Shown: in pieces, positions 1 through 7,277 of the stretch
Position numbering within the stretch: the first letter of the stretch is position 1
How the letters are laid out: each line of letters starts with the position of its first letter
NCBI GenBank assembly: GCA_009788105.1
Contig: WQSD01000029.1
Location: 1-10,138 of the forward strand
From: Oscillospiraceae bacterium
GTDB taxonomy: Bacteria > Bacillota > Clostridia > Oscillospirales > CAG-272
Length of the DNA stretch: 10,138 bases
Direction: 5' to 3'
Translations under genes and position numbers: made by a program
Notes under the pieces: generated by a model
The model's input: only the letters and a program-made list of their open reading frames with translations
What the model was told of the DNA's origin: nothing
Database searches by the model: none

Positions 1-843
1 GTGCAGGGCGATAACGTCATACTCCACGTCATCCGCCAGCCCCGCCTGCCCCTCCCGGTACATATTCGCCACACCGCCACCGATATTTTCCGCCACAAAC
101 TGCACCCTGTGCTTGTCCCACAGGCGGGAAAGGGTGGCAAGCCTGTCACGATACATGACCGCCGCCTCGAACTTCAGCTCCTCCGCCGATTTTTGCATTT
201 GCCCCTCAAGCAGGGTGCGAACTGCCACAAAATTCCCCCGCAAAAAGCTCTCGATTTCACGGAAGATAGCGGCGTACTCTTCCCTGCTCACTTCACCACC
301 GCACGGGGCAACACAATGCCCGATTTGCTTGTACAAACATGGACGAAAACGACCAATATCACGGGGAAAGCTGTGCTTACACGAATGGACACGAAAAATA
401 CGCCGCACAGCCGACAAAATTTCGTGAACGTTACCCTGGTTAAAGTACGGCCCGAAATATTTTGCCCGGTCGGATAAGCGGCGGCGTGTTATGCTGATGG
501 TTGGAAAGGGCGACTCGTAGTCGATTTTGATATACGGATAGCTTTTGGCATCCTTCAGCCGAATATTATATTTCGGCTGATGGATTTTAATCAGCTTATT
601 CTCAAGAATAAGGGCTTCAATCTCGGTGTCGGTGGCAATAAAATCAAAGTCATCTGCCGCCTCAACCATTTTTGCTGTCTTGTCGTCGTGGCGGGCAGAT
701 GCGGCAAAATACGTAGTCACCCGATTACGCAATGACACACTTTTACCGATATAAATTATAGTGCCCGCCTTGTTTTTGATGATATACACTCCCGGTGTAC
801 GGGGCAAGTCGGAGGCTTTTGACCAAAGTTTATGTTCACTCAT
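1..843 (-). CDS. uvrC: UvrABC excinuclease subunit C, N-terminal 281 residues (3' end beyond window)
   Basis: UvrC makes the two incisions flanking a DNA lesion in nucleotide excision repair, working in the cytoplasm with UvrB. The visible part has a GIY-YIG nuclease domain at residues about 14-95 (GVY at 18-20, YIG at 31-33, R40, the likely metal-binding E76, N93). A four-cysteine cluster C155, C169, C177, C181 follows, with spacing like the Fe-S cysteines reported in E. coli UvrC. The UvrB-binding UVR helix pair lies at about 210-240 (LEGQMQKSAEELKFEAA). The C-terminal RNase H-like nuclease and helix-hairpin-helix regions lie outside the window, so the gene is cut by the edge and is not shown to be broken. 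ATG at 843 was chosen because the family's N-terminus aligns there. No Shine-Dalgarno is visible before it, and an in-frame GTG 10 codons upstream also lacks one. The gene follows the membrane-protein gene after 83 bp. Confidence 0.95.
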   Translation of the reverse strand, partial: MSEHKLWSKASDLPRTPGVYIIKNKAGTIIYIGKSVSLRNRVTTYFAASARHDDKTAKMVEAADDFDFIATDTEIEALILENKLIKIHQPKYNIRLKDAKSYPYIKIDYESPFPTISITRRRLSDRAKYFGPYFNQGNVHEILSAVRRIFRVHSCKHSFPRDIGRFRPCLYKQIGHCVAPCGGEVSREEYAAIFREIESFLRGNFVAVRTLLEGQMQKSAEELKFEAAVMYRDRLATLSRLWDKHRVQFVAENIGGGVANMYREGQAGLADDVEYDVIALH

Positions 844-869
844 CGCGCCACGCGCGAAGGGGAAATCGC

Positions 870-894
870 GCACAAAAATACATAAAATTTGTGC
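870..894. repeat. Inverted repeat in the gap before uvrC
   Basis: GCACAAA (870-876) and TTTGTGC (888-894) form a 7-bp stem with an 11-nt AT-rich loop, in the 83-bp gap between the membrane-protein gene and uvrC. In minus-strand RNA it is not followed by a U run, so it is a poor intrinsic terminator. It could be a weak processing or regulatory hairpin, or chance. Confidence 0.3.
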
Positions 895-926
895 TTAATT
901 TCACGCGCACTTTCGGTTGATTTTCT

Positions 927-1655
927 TTAATTTGATTCAAACTCAACAATCTGGCGAAAAAAATTCATGCTGCGTTCGTGGTGTGCCGCTCTCATATGAA
1001 TCGGACGACGAATTATTGCAAGCACAGTGTCGTTAGGTATAGGGTTGGTAGCACTAAAATACCGTGCAAACGCCGTGCTGGCAAAAAGAATGCCATAATC
1101 ACAGGTGGCGTAGGTTGGCACAACAGAAAGCACTTCTGAAAGTGGTAGTAACCTCTGGTTATTAGCGTGAGTTGCAAACAGCTCCGGAGAAAGCAACACT
1201 ATCACTGTGTAACCTATTCTCATTTCATCGACAAAGGCTTCCATTCCCCCGTGAGGGTCTGCAAAAAGCGGTGGTGTAACGCCTGCCACAACAGCTTCAC
1301 GACGAAGTCTGTCTGCTTGCTCCGGCGTAACTACAGCCATAGGATGAAAATGAATATTCGGCTCGCCATCTTCCACGACTAAAATTGACTGAAAAGCCTC
1401 TTCAAGCTCGGCAGTTTGGTAGCGGTCAAGGCGCACAGGGCCTGCATAAAGGATATACGCATCTCTTGGTACACGCCCAATCATTGGAGCAAAAATAATA
1501 ATCAATGTTATTACCGCAATAATAGTGCCAATTGCGTGCCATTTATAATATTCCCAAAAATATTCAGCTTTTTTCTTGAATGGCAGATTCTTGTCACCTA
1601 ATACATCACGGAATCTCACCGCTCCTTCTCTTGGCATAACTACGTTTTTGCCCAT
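927..1655 (-). CDS. Uncharacterised single-pass membrane protein, 242 aa
   Basis: I do not recognise a named function. The protein has a basic and aromatic cytoplasmic N-terminus (KKKAEYFWEYYKWH, residues 27-40), one hydrophobic membrane segment at about 41-59, then some 180 residues predicted outside the cell. An aromatic-plus-basic lead-in of this kind recurs in short membrane proteins of Clostridia. The outer part has no motif I can assign. It contains a YILYAGP stretch at 67-73, mixed alpha/beta-looking sequence (YTVIVLLSPELF at 149-160) and a single cysteine at 185, so no internal disulfide is possible. No lipobox or cleavable signal is obvious. ATG at 1655 is supported by GGAGG 8 nt upstream. 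MPREG at residue 8 is a weaker alternative. The gene starts 24 nt after the lysS stop and is probably cotranscribed with it. It could be a substrate-binding-like or cell-wall-facing protein, but this is not established. Confidence 0.8.
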   Translation of the reverse strand: MGKNVVMPREGAVRFRDVLGDKNLPFKKKAEYFWEYYKWHAIGTIIAVITLIIIFAPMIGRVPRDAYILYAGPVRLDRYQTAELEEAFQSILVVEDGEPNIHFHPMAVVTPEQADRLRREAVVAGVTPPLFADPHGGMEAFVDEMRIGYTVIVLLSPELFATHANNQRLLPLSEVLSVVPTYATCDYGILFASTAFARYFSATNPIPNDTVLAIIRRPIHMRAAHHERSMNFFRQIVEFESN

Positions 1656-1679
1656 GGCTATATCCTCCTTTAGGTTAAT

Positions 1680-3167
1680 TTATAACGGCTTTAGAGTAGG
1701 AAACAACAGCACATCACGTATACTCGGACTGTCAGTCAAAAGCATAATAAGCCTTTCCATCCCAACTCCAAGCCCTCCTGTTGGCGGCATACCGTATTCT
1801 AATGCAAGCAAAAAGTCCTCGTCAATGTCGCACGCCTCTCCGTCACCTGCCGCTTTTTTCGCTGCTTGTTCGGTAAAGCGACGCCGTTGGTCAATGGGGT
1901 CGTTTAGCTCGCTGAATGCATTTGCGATTTCCCAGCTGTTGACGAACAACTCAAAACGCTCGGTATATTCCGGGTCGGCGGGGATTTTTTTCGCAAGCGG
2001 TGAGATTTCCACAGGATATTCGGTGATAAAAGTTGGCTGGAACAGCTTGTCCTCTACATATCGCTCGAAAAACAGCTCAAGCACAGCACCTATCCCTTGG
2101 TGCGGTTGGGCTTCGATGTTATGCTGTTTCGCAAGCCCATGTGCCTGCTCCACAGTAGTCACCTCGGCAAAGTTCACCCCGGAATGCAGTTTCACTGCTT
2201 CACGCATAGTGATACACGCAAAGGGTTTACTAAATTCGATGACTTCCCCTTGGAATTCTACGTCCGCCGTGCCGTGTATTGCCTCGGCAACATGGCGAAT
2301 CATGCTTTCGGTCAGTTCCATCATGCCGCCAACATCCGTGTAAGCCTGGTAAAGCTCTAACAGCGTAAACTCTGGGTTGTGCCGTGTGGACACCCCCTCG
2401 TTACGAAAAACTCGCCCAATTTCATACACACGAGGGAATCCGCCCACAATCAGCCGCTTCAGGTGCAACTCAAGGGCAATACGCAAGACAAAATCACTAC
2501 TCAAAGCATTGTGATAGGTCATAAACGGACGTGCCGCCGCCCCTCCTGCCTGTGCATGAAGAATTGGCGTTTCCACTTCCATAAAGTCACGCCCATCAAG
2601 AAAACGGCGTACTTCAGATATAATCTTCGTGCGACGAACAAAAGCTAACCTCGCCTCTTCATTCACAATCAAATCAACATATCGCTGGCGATAACGTGTG
2701 TCAACATCAGTCAGTCCGTGGAATTTTTCAGGCAAAGGCTGCAACGACTTTGACAGCAATGTCACCGCAAAGGCGTTCACCGACTTTTCACCCATTTTCG
2801 TGGTGAACAACTTGCCCGTCACACCCACAATGTCACCAATATCCAAACGGCGAAAATCATCGTAAGTCTGCTCACCCACATTTTCCCCTTTGATGTACAC
2901 TTGAATTTTGCCGCCTGCGTCTGCAATGGTGAAAAAGCTGGCTTTGCCCATGATACGGCGGCTCATTATCCGCCCGGCAACAACAACTTCCCCCTCACCA
3001 ATGGCATCAAACTCCTCCACAAGCTGTGCAGGAGTATGGGTGAAGTCAAACTTGGTTATCTCAAACGGGTCGCAGCCGCGCCCCACAAGCTCTGCCAGTT
3101 TTTCACGACGAACATGAAGCTGTTCGCCAACATTTTCGGTTTCAATTGTTCTGTTTTCTGTTTCCAT
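1680..3167 (-). CDS. lysS: Lysyl-tRNA synthetase, class II
   Basis: Charges tRNA-Lys with lysine using ATP, in the cytoplasm. At 495 aa it has the normal bacterial LysRS2 length. An N-terminal OB-fold anticodon-binding domain spans about 60-140 (VVVAGRIMSRRIMGKASFF). The class II catalytic core shows motif 1 (FMEVETPIL, 195-203), motif 2 (FRNEGVSTRHNPEFT, 254-268) and motif 3 (GGLGVGMERL, 464-473). The stretch LRIALELHLKRLIVGGFPRVYEIGRV resembles the Bacillus enzyme more closely than the E. coli one. All motifs look intact. ATG at 3167 has AGGA about 9 nt upstream. The gene begins 22 nt after the greA stop; a greA-lysS pair is common in Firmicutes and implies cotranscription. Confidence 0.98.
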   Translation of the reverse strand: METENRTIETENVGEQLHVRREKLAELVGRGCDPFEITKFDFTHTPAQLVEEFDAIGEGEVVVAGRIMSRRIMGKASFFTIADAGGKIQVYIKGENVGEQTYDDFRRLDIGDIVGVTGKLFTTKMGEKSVNAFAVTLLSKSLQPLPEKFHGLTDVDTRYRQRYVDLIVNEEARLAFVRRTKIISEVRRFLDGRDFMEVETPILHAQAGGAAARPFMTYHNALSSDFVLRIALELHLKRLIVGGFPRVYEIGRVFRNEGVSTRHNPEFTLLELYQAYTDVGGMMELTESMIRHVAEAIHGTADVEFQGEVIEFSKPFACITMREAVKLHSGVNFAEVTTVEQAHGLAKQHNIEAQPHQGIGAVLELFFERYVEDKLFQPTFITEYPVEISPLAKKIPADPEYTERFELFVNSWEIANAFSELNDPIDQRRRFTEQAAKKAAGDGEACDIDEDFLLALEYGMPPTGGLGVGMERLIMLLTDSPSIRDVLLFPTLKPL

Positions 3168-3189
3168 TTATTTTCATCCTATTTGATTT

Positions 3190-3660
3190 TCACTTCGATA
3201 TTTTCAAAATTTCAAGCTGATTTTCCCCACTCGGAGTAGCTACAGTAACTACATCTCCAACTGCCGCCCCAACAATAGCAGAGCCAATTGGCGACTTGTC
3301 AGAAATTTTTCGTTGAAGCGGATTCGCTTCTGTTGAACCAACCACATGATATTCAAGCTCCGCGCCTGTAAGCACATTTTTCACACTAACTTTCGAGCCG
3401 ACACCCACAGCATCAGTAGATATTTCATCTTCATTTACCAATACCGCAGTTTTAATCAATTCTTCAAGTTCATGAATGCGATTTTCTACTTTGCCCTGCT
3501 CAGTTTTCGCTTCATCGTATTCGCTATTTTCTGACAAATCGCCGAATGACAACGCCACACGAATATTTTCAACAACTTCCTTGCGTTTTGTTGTCTTTAG
3601 ATACTCAAGTTCCTTTTTAAGTTTCTCAAATCCATCTTTTGTAATTTTAACTGTACTCAT
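3190..3660 (-). CDS. greA: Transcription elongation factor GreA
   Basis: GreA enters the secondary channel of RNA polymerase and stimulates cleavage of backtracked transcripts, rescuing stalled complexes. The 156 aa match the family length. An N-terminal antiparallel coiled coil covers about 5-75, with the acidic tip GDLSENSEYDEAK at 40-52; D41 and E44 are the residues expected to assist Mg2+ in the polymerase active site. The C-terminal FKBP-like domain runs from about 80 to 156 (ISDKSPIGSAIVGAAVGDVV). The acidic tip argues against a Gfh-type inhibitor paralogue. ATG at 3660 has AAGGA about 9 nt upstream. The gene lies 29 nt after the ctpA stop and 22 nt before lysS, so it is probably read from the upstream cell-wall operon, though an internal promoter inside ctpA cannot be excluded. 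Confidence 0.97.
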   Translation of the reverse strand: MSTVKITKDGFEKLKKELEYLKTTKRKEVVENIRVALSFGDLSENSEYDEAKTEQGKVENRIHELEELIKTAVLVNEDEISTDAVGVGSKVSVKNVLTGAELEYHVVGSTEANPLQRKISDKSPIGSAIVGAAVGDVVTVATPSGENQLEILKISK

Positions 3661-3689
3661 GTCTTTATTCCTTTTAAGTTAATTGTACG

Positions 3690-4949
3690 CTAATCAGCAA
3701 ATTGCTGTAGCGCCGTGTAAAGTTTTGTGTCTGTTTCAACTTCAATTCTGCCAAGCCGCAATACTTCTTGCCCGCATTCGATAAATACATCAGGAATCAC
3801 ACCGATGCCATCATATCCTACACCGCTTGGCGGGTAGTACATACCTGCGGTCAAGCGAATGACTGACCCGTTTGACAAGCGAAAAAACCGTTGCAAACTG
3901 CCTTTGCCGTAGGTAGTTTGCCCAACTATCACCGCCATATCATAATCTCGCAGAGCGGCCGCAAACAATTCAGACGCACTTGCTGAATGTTGATTTACAA
4001 GCACGACAATGGGAAAATCAAAATTTGCGTCTGCATAGTTATTTCGCACTTCTTCAGTGCCATCACCAAATCTTACTGTAGTTATAGGTCCTTCTGGCAA
4101 CAGTTTTTGCATTATTTCAACTAACATATCCAACGAACCACCACCATTATACCTAAGGTCAAACAAAAACCTTGTCGCACCTTGACTTTGCAGGCTGTAT
4201 AATGCTTCTCTGAAACGATTGGACACATGGTCGTTTGCAAAAGTTTGAATACGAACAATTCCTGTTTCTCCATCCGGGGCCATTGCATATACAATAGGTC
4301 GTGTGGTAATTTGCTCACGTACTATAGGGAAAAGCATTTCTTCGCCATCACGGACAATTGTTATTTCTACTGTAGTGCCAATCGCTCCACGAATATTGTC
4401 AAGTGCCACGGCAACACCTGTTTGCGAAACTGCTACACCATTAACGGCGTATATTATATCACCGCGCTGTAACCCCGCCGCCATAGCAGGACCATCTTCG
4501 TTCACATCGGTAATGACAATTGCTCCATCGGCTGAATTTATCGATACCCCAATGCCCACAAAATTTCCCGTTCTTTGTTCCATCATAGCATTAAATTGCT
4601 CGGCAGTCATATACTCGGCATATCTGTCTCCAAGTATTGAAAAAATCGAATTCAATGCATATTGCTCTAATCCCAAAAGATGCCTTTCAAGATATTCTCT
4701 TGTTTCTTGGTCGATTTCTCCCGGGAAATGTCTGTCAATAAGTTGGCGTATTTCGTTGGCGCGCCGCGACAAATCACCCTGTGAACCTCGCCTGTGAATA
4801 AAGCCAACTGCCCATGTGAACTGAGCCGTTAAAAACACGGCGACAAGGATTAGAATAATTGTCGTTGATAAAGAAACCTGTCTTTTTTGCACCATTTGTG
4901 GCGGTTGTTGCATAATGTAACATAAGAATGATATGCCAAAAATCGGCAT
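3690..4949 (-). CDS. ctpA: C-terminal processing protease, S41 family, PDZ-containing (CtpA/CtpB type)
   Basis: A membrane-anchored serine protease expected outside the cytoplasmic membrane, trimming or degrading secreted proteins near their C-termini. From the longest start, the membrane anchor or signal lies at about 27-50 (TTIILILVAVFLTAQFTWA). A PDZ domain follows at about 130-210 (GIGVSI, GLQRGDIIYAVNG). The S41 domain shows a Ser-Lys-Gln triad: S324 in NQHSASASE, K349 in TTYGKGS, Q353. The S-to-K distance of 25 matches B. subtilis CtpB. The start is doubtful. ATG 4949 has AAGGA upstream but lies inside a perfect hairpin. ATGs at 4913 (M13) and 4895 (M19) would leave a more usual short basic N-terminus (MVQKRQ) before the membrane helix, but they have no visible ribosome binding site. 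It follows the M23 hydrolase gene by 30 nt. An S41 protease near ftsEX is also seen in B. subtilis. Confidence 0.95.
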   Translation of the reverse strand: MPIFGISFLCYIMQQPPQMVQKRQVSLSTTIILILVAVFLTAQFTWAVGFIHRRGSQGDLSRRANEIRQLIDRHFPGEIDQETREYLERHLLGLEQYALNSIFSILGDRYAEYMTAEQFNAMMEQRTGNFVGIGVSINSADGAIVITDVNEDGPAMAAGLQRGDIIYAVNGVAVSQTGVAVALDNIRGAIGTTVEITIVRDGEEMLFPIVREQITTRPIVYAMAPDGETGIVRIQTFANDHVSNRFREALYSLQSQGATRFLFDLRYNGGGSLDMLVEIMQKLLPEGPITTVRFGDGTEEVRNNYADANFDFPIVVLVNQHSASASELFAAALRDYDMAVIVGQTTYGKGSLQRFFRLSNGSVIRLTAGMYYPPSGVGYDGIGVIPDVFIECGQEVLRLGRIEVETDTKLYTALQQFAD

Positions 4950-4958
4950 ATCATTCTT
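4924..4958 (-). promoter_or_regulatory. Perfect 14-bp hairpin overlapping the ctpA start
   Basis: On the minus strand the 14-nt arm AAGAATGATATGCC (4958 to 4945), a 7-nt loop GATTTTT and the arm GGCATATCATTCTT (4937 to 4924) form a perfect stem. It begins just after the AAGGA at about 4962-4966 and contains the apparent ctpA ATG (4949-4947) in its 5' arm. After the stem the minus-strand RNA reads UUAUGUUAC, a poor U tract for an intrinsic terminator. In plus-strand RNA the stem is followed by a few U's, so termination of antisense transcripts is also possible. Partial attenuation between the M23 gene and ctpA, translational gating or RNA processing are all open. Confidence 0.6.
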
Positions 4959-4979
4959 TTCCTTAATATAATTATATTT

Positions 4980-6389
4980 TTACGCAGGCTGACCAGCAAG
5001 AACTCTGTTTCGGCTTGCCTGAACAAATGGCAACGGTGCTACCGGCCGCCCGTTCACTCTCACCTCAAAATGCAAGTGAGGTCCGGTTGAAGTCCCGGTC
5101 GAGCCAACATCGGCAATTCTTTGCCCTCTTGAAACTTGTTGCCCAGGGCGAACGTGCAACCTTTGCGCATGTGCATATAACGTCTGGATTGCTCTTCCTT
5201 GACTATCAGTACCATGGGAAATCACAATATAATTGCCCCAACTATGGTGAAATTGTGATATTAACACCACACCACACTGTGCGGCATAAATAGGCGTGCC
5301 AAATTGCGCACCTACATCAATACCGGTATGAAATTGTCTGCGCCCGAAAATTGTTCGATAGCCAAATTGGCTTGTAATGCGGGTTGCAATTCTACGATCA
5401 CGGGAGCAAAATCCTGTAGGCCACATCATTTCATCACTGGGATTAACCGGCGGAGGTGGAGCCGTGTTAGTATTTGCTGGCGGATTTTGCGCCGGTCTGT
5501 TAGCCGTAGCGGCAGCTTCTTGTTCGCGACGGATACGCTCTTCCTCGGCACGGCGTCTTGCCTCTTCTTCAGCTAATTGCCGCTCAAGCTGTTGAATCAG
5601 GCTCTCCATGCTTTGTTCGTATTGCTCTTCATTGCCTGCAAGTTGGTCAGATAACACTTGGTTTTGCTCTGAATCGCGATTTAACTGGTAAAGCACATCA
5701 TTTAATTCATTTTGTCGTTCCTGCAAGGCGTCGTGCTGAATTTCCAAATAAGCACGCAGACGCAACTGTTCAAGTCGTTGCTCTTCAAGCTCTTCGGCAA
5801 TGGCATCAAGCTGTTCTTGCATCTCTTCAAGCTCGGAAATCATGGCTCTGTCCCGGTCAACCCGTGTAACAGAACGCTCAATAGCAATTATCAATTCAAA
5901 AAAGCTGGAAGAGTCGTTGATAATACTAAGAATGTTTTGCCCTCCGTTTTCATGAAGGTTTCTTAGTCGTTCTGCTAAATTACCGCGCAATTCTTCTCTT
6001 CGCTCTTCAAGTTGAGCTATTTCGGCTTCGTTTTCTCTCATCAGCTGTTCATGTAACTGAATTAGCTCTTCAGAGTCGAATATTTCTGTTATTTTAAGAT
6101 TGATTTGCTGTTCAATGGCAATCAACAGTGCCTCGTTTTCGTTTGTGGCACGAAGCAACCTTGCAAGCTCTGCCGAAACCCTTGCTTGCTCGGCACGATT
6201 GTTTTCAAGGCGTTGCTCCATATCGTTAATTTGATTACGAGTGTTGGCACTGGTTGCAATAATATAAGGCTCTGCTGAAAATTGCGGCAAAAACAAAAGA
6301 ATAAGTGCTGCGACTATTACAACAGCCACCGCTTTTAGCAACAAAGATTTTCTTATCACACCAGTTAATTTAATATTATTAGCGTTCAT
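4980..6389 (-). CDS. Secreted coiled-coil M23 (LytM) peptidoglycan hydrolase, probable FtsEX partner
   Basis: A zinc endopeptidase that should cut peptidoglycan cross-bridges or stems outside the membrane. The 469 aa comprise an N-terminal signal or anchor (about 17-38, LLLKAVAVVIVAALILLFL), a long coiled coil in two blocks (about 48-150 and 175-295, rich in E, Q, L and R), a Pro/Asn linker (about 296-318), and an M23 domain (about 335-455). Catalytic motifs are complete: H354xxxD358 (HTGID), H407 (YAHA) and H438xH440 (HLHFEV). Coiled coil plus LytM is the architecture of EnvC-type proteins, whose coiled coil docks on FtsX and holds the enzyme inactive. Here the M23 active site is intact, unlike the degenerate LytM domain of E. 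coli EnvC, which suggests direct hydrolysis. C328 and C372 could pair. ATG 6389 has AGGAGG 5 nt upstream. The gene starts 27 nt after ftsX, supporting a functional FtsEX-hydrolase unit. Confidence 0.95.
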   Translation of the reverse strand: MNANNIKLTGVIRKSLLLKAVAVVIVAALILLFLPQFSAEPYIIATSANTRNQINDMEQRLENNRAEQARVSAELARLLRATNENEALLIAIEQQINLKITEIFDSEELIQLHEQLMRENEAEIAQLEERREELRGNLAERLRNLHENGGQNILSIINDSSSFFELIIAIERSVTRVDRDRAMISELEEMQEQLDAIAEELEEQRLEQLRLRAYLEIQHDALQERQNELNDVLYQLNRDSEQNQVLSDQLAGNEEQYEQSMESLIQQLERQLAEEEARRRAEEERIRREQEAAATANRPAQNPPANTNTAPPPPVNPSDEMMWPTGFCSRDRRIATRITSQFGYRTIFGRRQFHTGIDVGAQFGTPIYAAQCGVVLISQFHHSWGNYIVISHGTDSQGRAIQTLYAHAQRLHVRPGQQVSRGQRIADVGSTGTSTGPHLHFEVRVNGRPVAPLPFVQASRNRVLAGQPA

Positions 6390-6416
6390 ATTTTCCTCCT
6401 ATGTGAAAAACTTAAT

Positions 6417-7277
6417 CTACGCTTTCATGTATTTGAATAATGAAATACAGCTTCCAATTACGCCGGTTAAAACACCTATTACAACAAAGCCCATCAAAAT
6501 TTCTTCGCCTACTGCGGAAAAATCTAACATATTTATAATTCCGCCTTCTAATGCGTTTCTTACAACTCCGTATAAAAGCAATTGTACTATAAACGAAATT
6601 GTTGCTGCCAACAGTCCAATTATTGTTCCTTCAAGTATGAACGGCACCGTAATAAATGCTTTTGATGCCCCCACATATCGCATAACTGTAATTTCAAGTT
6701 CTCTTGACTGGACAGCAAGCCTGATGGTTGTTACGATAATAAACATTGTTACCAAAAACAAAATCGCCATAAAAGAAATAAAAATCAACGAAACTATGGC
6801 ACGAATACCCTCAAGCATTTCTGCCACTTCAATATCATTACGGATAGTGGCAATGCCGGCAAGGCTGTATAAATTGTGTATCAAAGTTTCCAATCTTTCG
6901 TTATCGTAATAAGTGATAATCAAGGCATCGCGATAAACATTGCCTACTATATGCTCGTGTGGTCCAAGTAAATCTTCCATGCCCTCCAAAGCAACATCCC
7001 TGCTTATTATCTCTGGAACACCAACTACATTATCCATTTCTTGAACCATAACTCGAATCACATCGCTTTCATAATCTTCATCAACAAATGCGATTATTTG
7101 GTTCAATTCGGTAAGACTTTCAACATTATGAGTAATTGTGGTCAAAAGCAAATAAAAACTGCCGGTAAGCACAAGGCAGGCGGTCAAAATCAGCACAGAT
7201 GCTCCTGTCAAAGTGAAATTTCGCATCATGCTTTTAATCGCTTGACCAATCATGTATAAGGGATTAAGGCTTTTCAT
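6417..7277 (-). CDS. ftsX: Cell-division ABC permease FtsX
   Basis: Membrane subunit of FtsEX, which transmits ATP hydrolysis in the cytoplasm to peptidoglycan hydrolases outside. The 286 aa show the expected four membrane segments: TM1 about 25-46, TM2 about 161-184, TM3 about 209-240, TM4 about 259-282. The large outer loop (about 47-160, containing ELNQIIAFVDED and YSLAGIATIRND) would contact the hydrolase. The conserved stretch RELEITVMRYVGAS at 192-205 between TM2 and TM3 is the FtsX/MacB-type coupling region that touches FtsE. The ATG sits inside the end of ftsE; the 14-nt overlap implies translational coupling and balanced stoichiometry. The M23 gene downstream is the obvious partner. 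Its sequence is AT-rich; one 60-base stretch at 6541-6600 is 35% G+C. Confidence 0.97.
   Translation of the reverse strand: MKSLNPLYMIGQAIKSMMRNFTLTGASVLILTACLVLTGSFYLLLTTITHNVESLTELNQIIAFVDEDYESDVIRVMVQEMDNVVGVPEIISRDVALEGMEDLLGPHEHIVGNVYRDALIITYYDNERLETLIHNLYSLAGIATIRNDIEVAEMLEGIRAIVSLIFISFMAILFLVTMFIIVTTIRLAVQSRELEITVMRYVGASKAFITVPFILEGTIIGLLAATISFIVQLLLYGVVRNALEGGIINMLDFSAVGEEILMGFVVIGVLTGVIGSCISLFKYMKA

Noticed and set aside
1..477. A plus-strand open frame at the left edge
   Set aside because: The opposite strand encodes unmistakable UvrC (GIY-YIG, cysteine cluster, UVR helices) over the same bases.
1576..2343. A 255-codon open frame on the plus strand
   Set aside because: It lies almost wholly opposite lysS, has serine-rich low-complexity content typical of an antisense shadow, and matches no family I recognise.
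4924..4958. A standard rho-independent terminator after the M23 gene
   Set aside because: The sense RNA after the stem is UUAUGUUAC, lacking a proper U run, and the stem overlaps the next gene's apparent start; kept as a regulatory hairpin instead.
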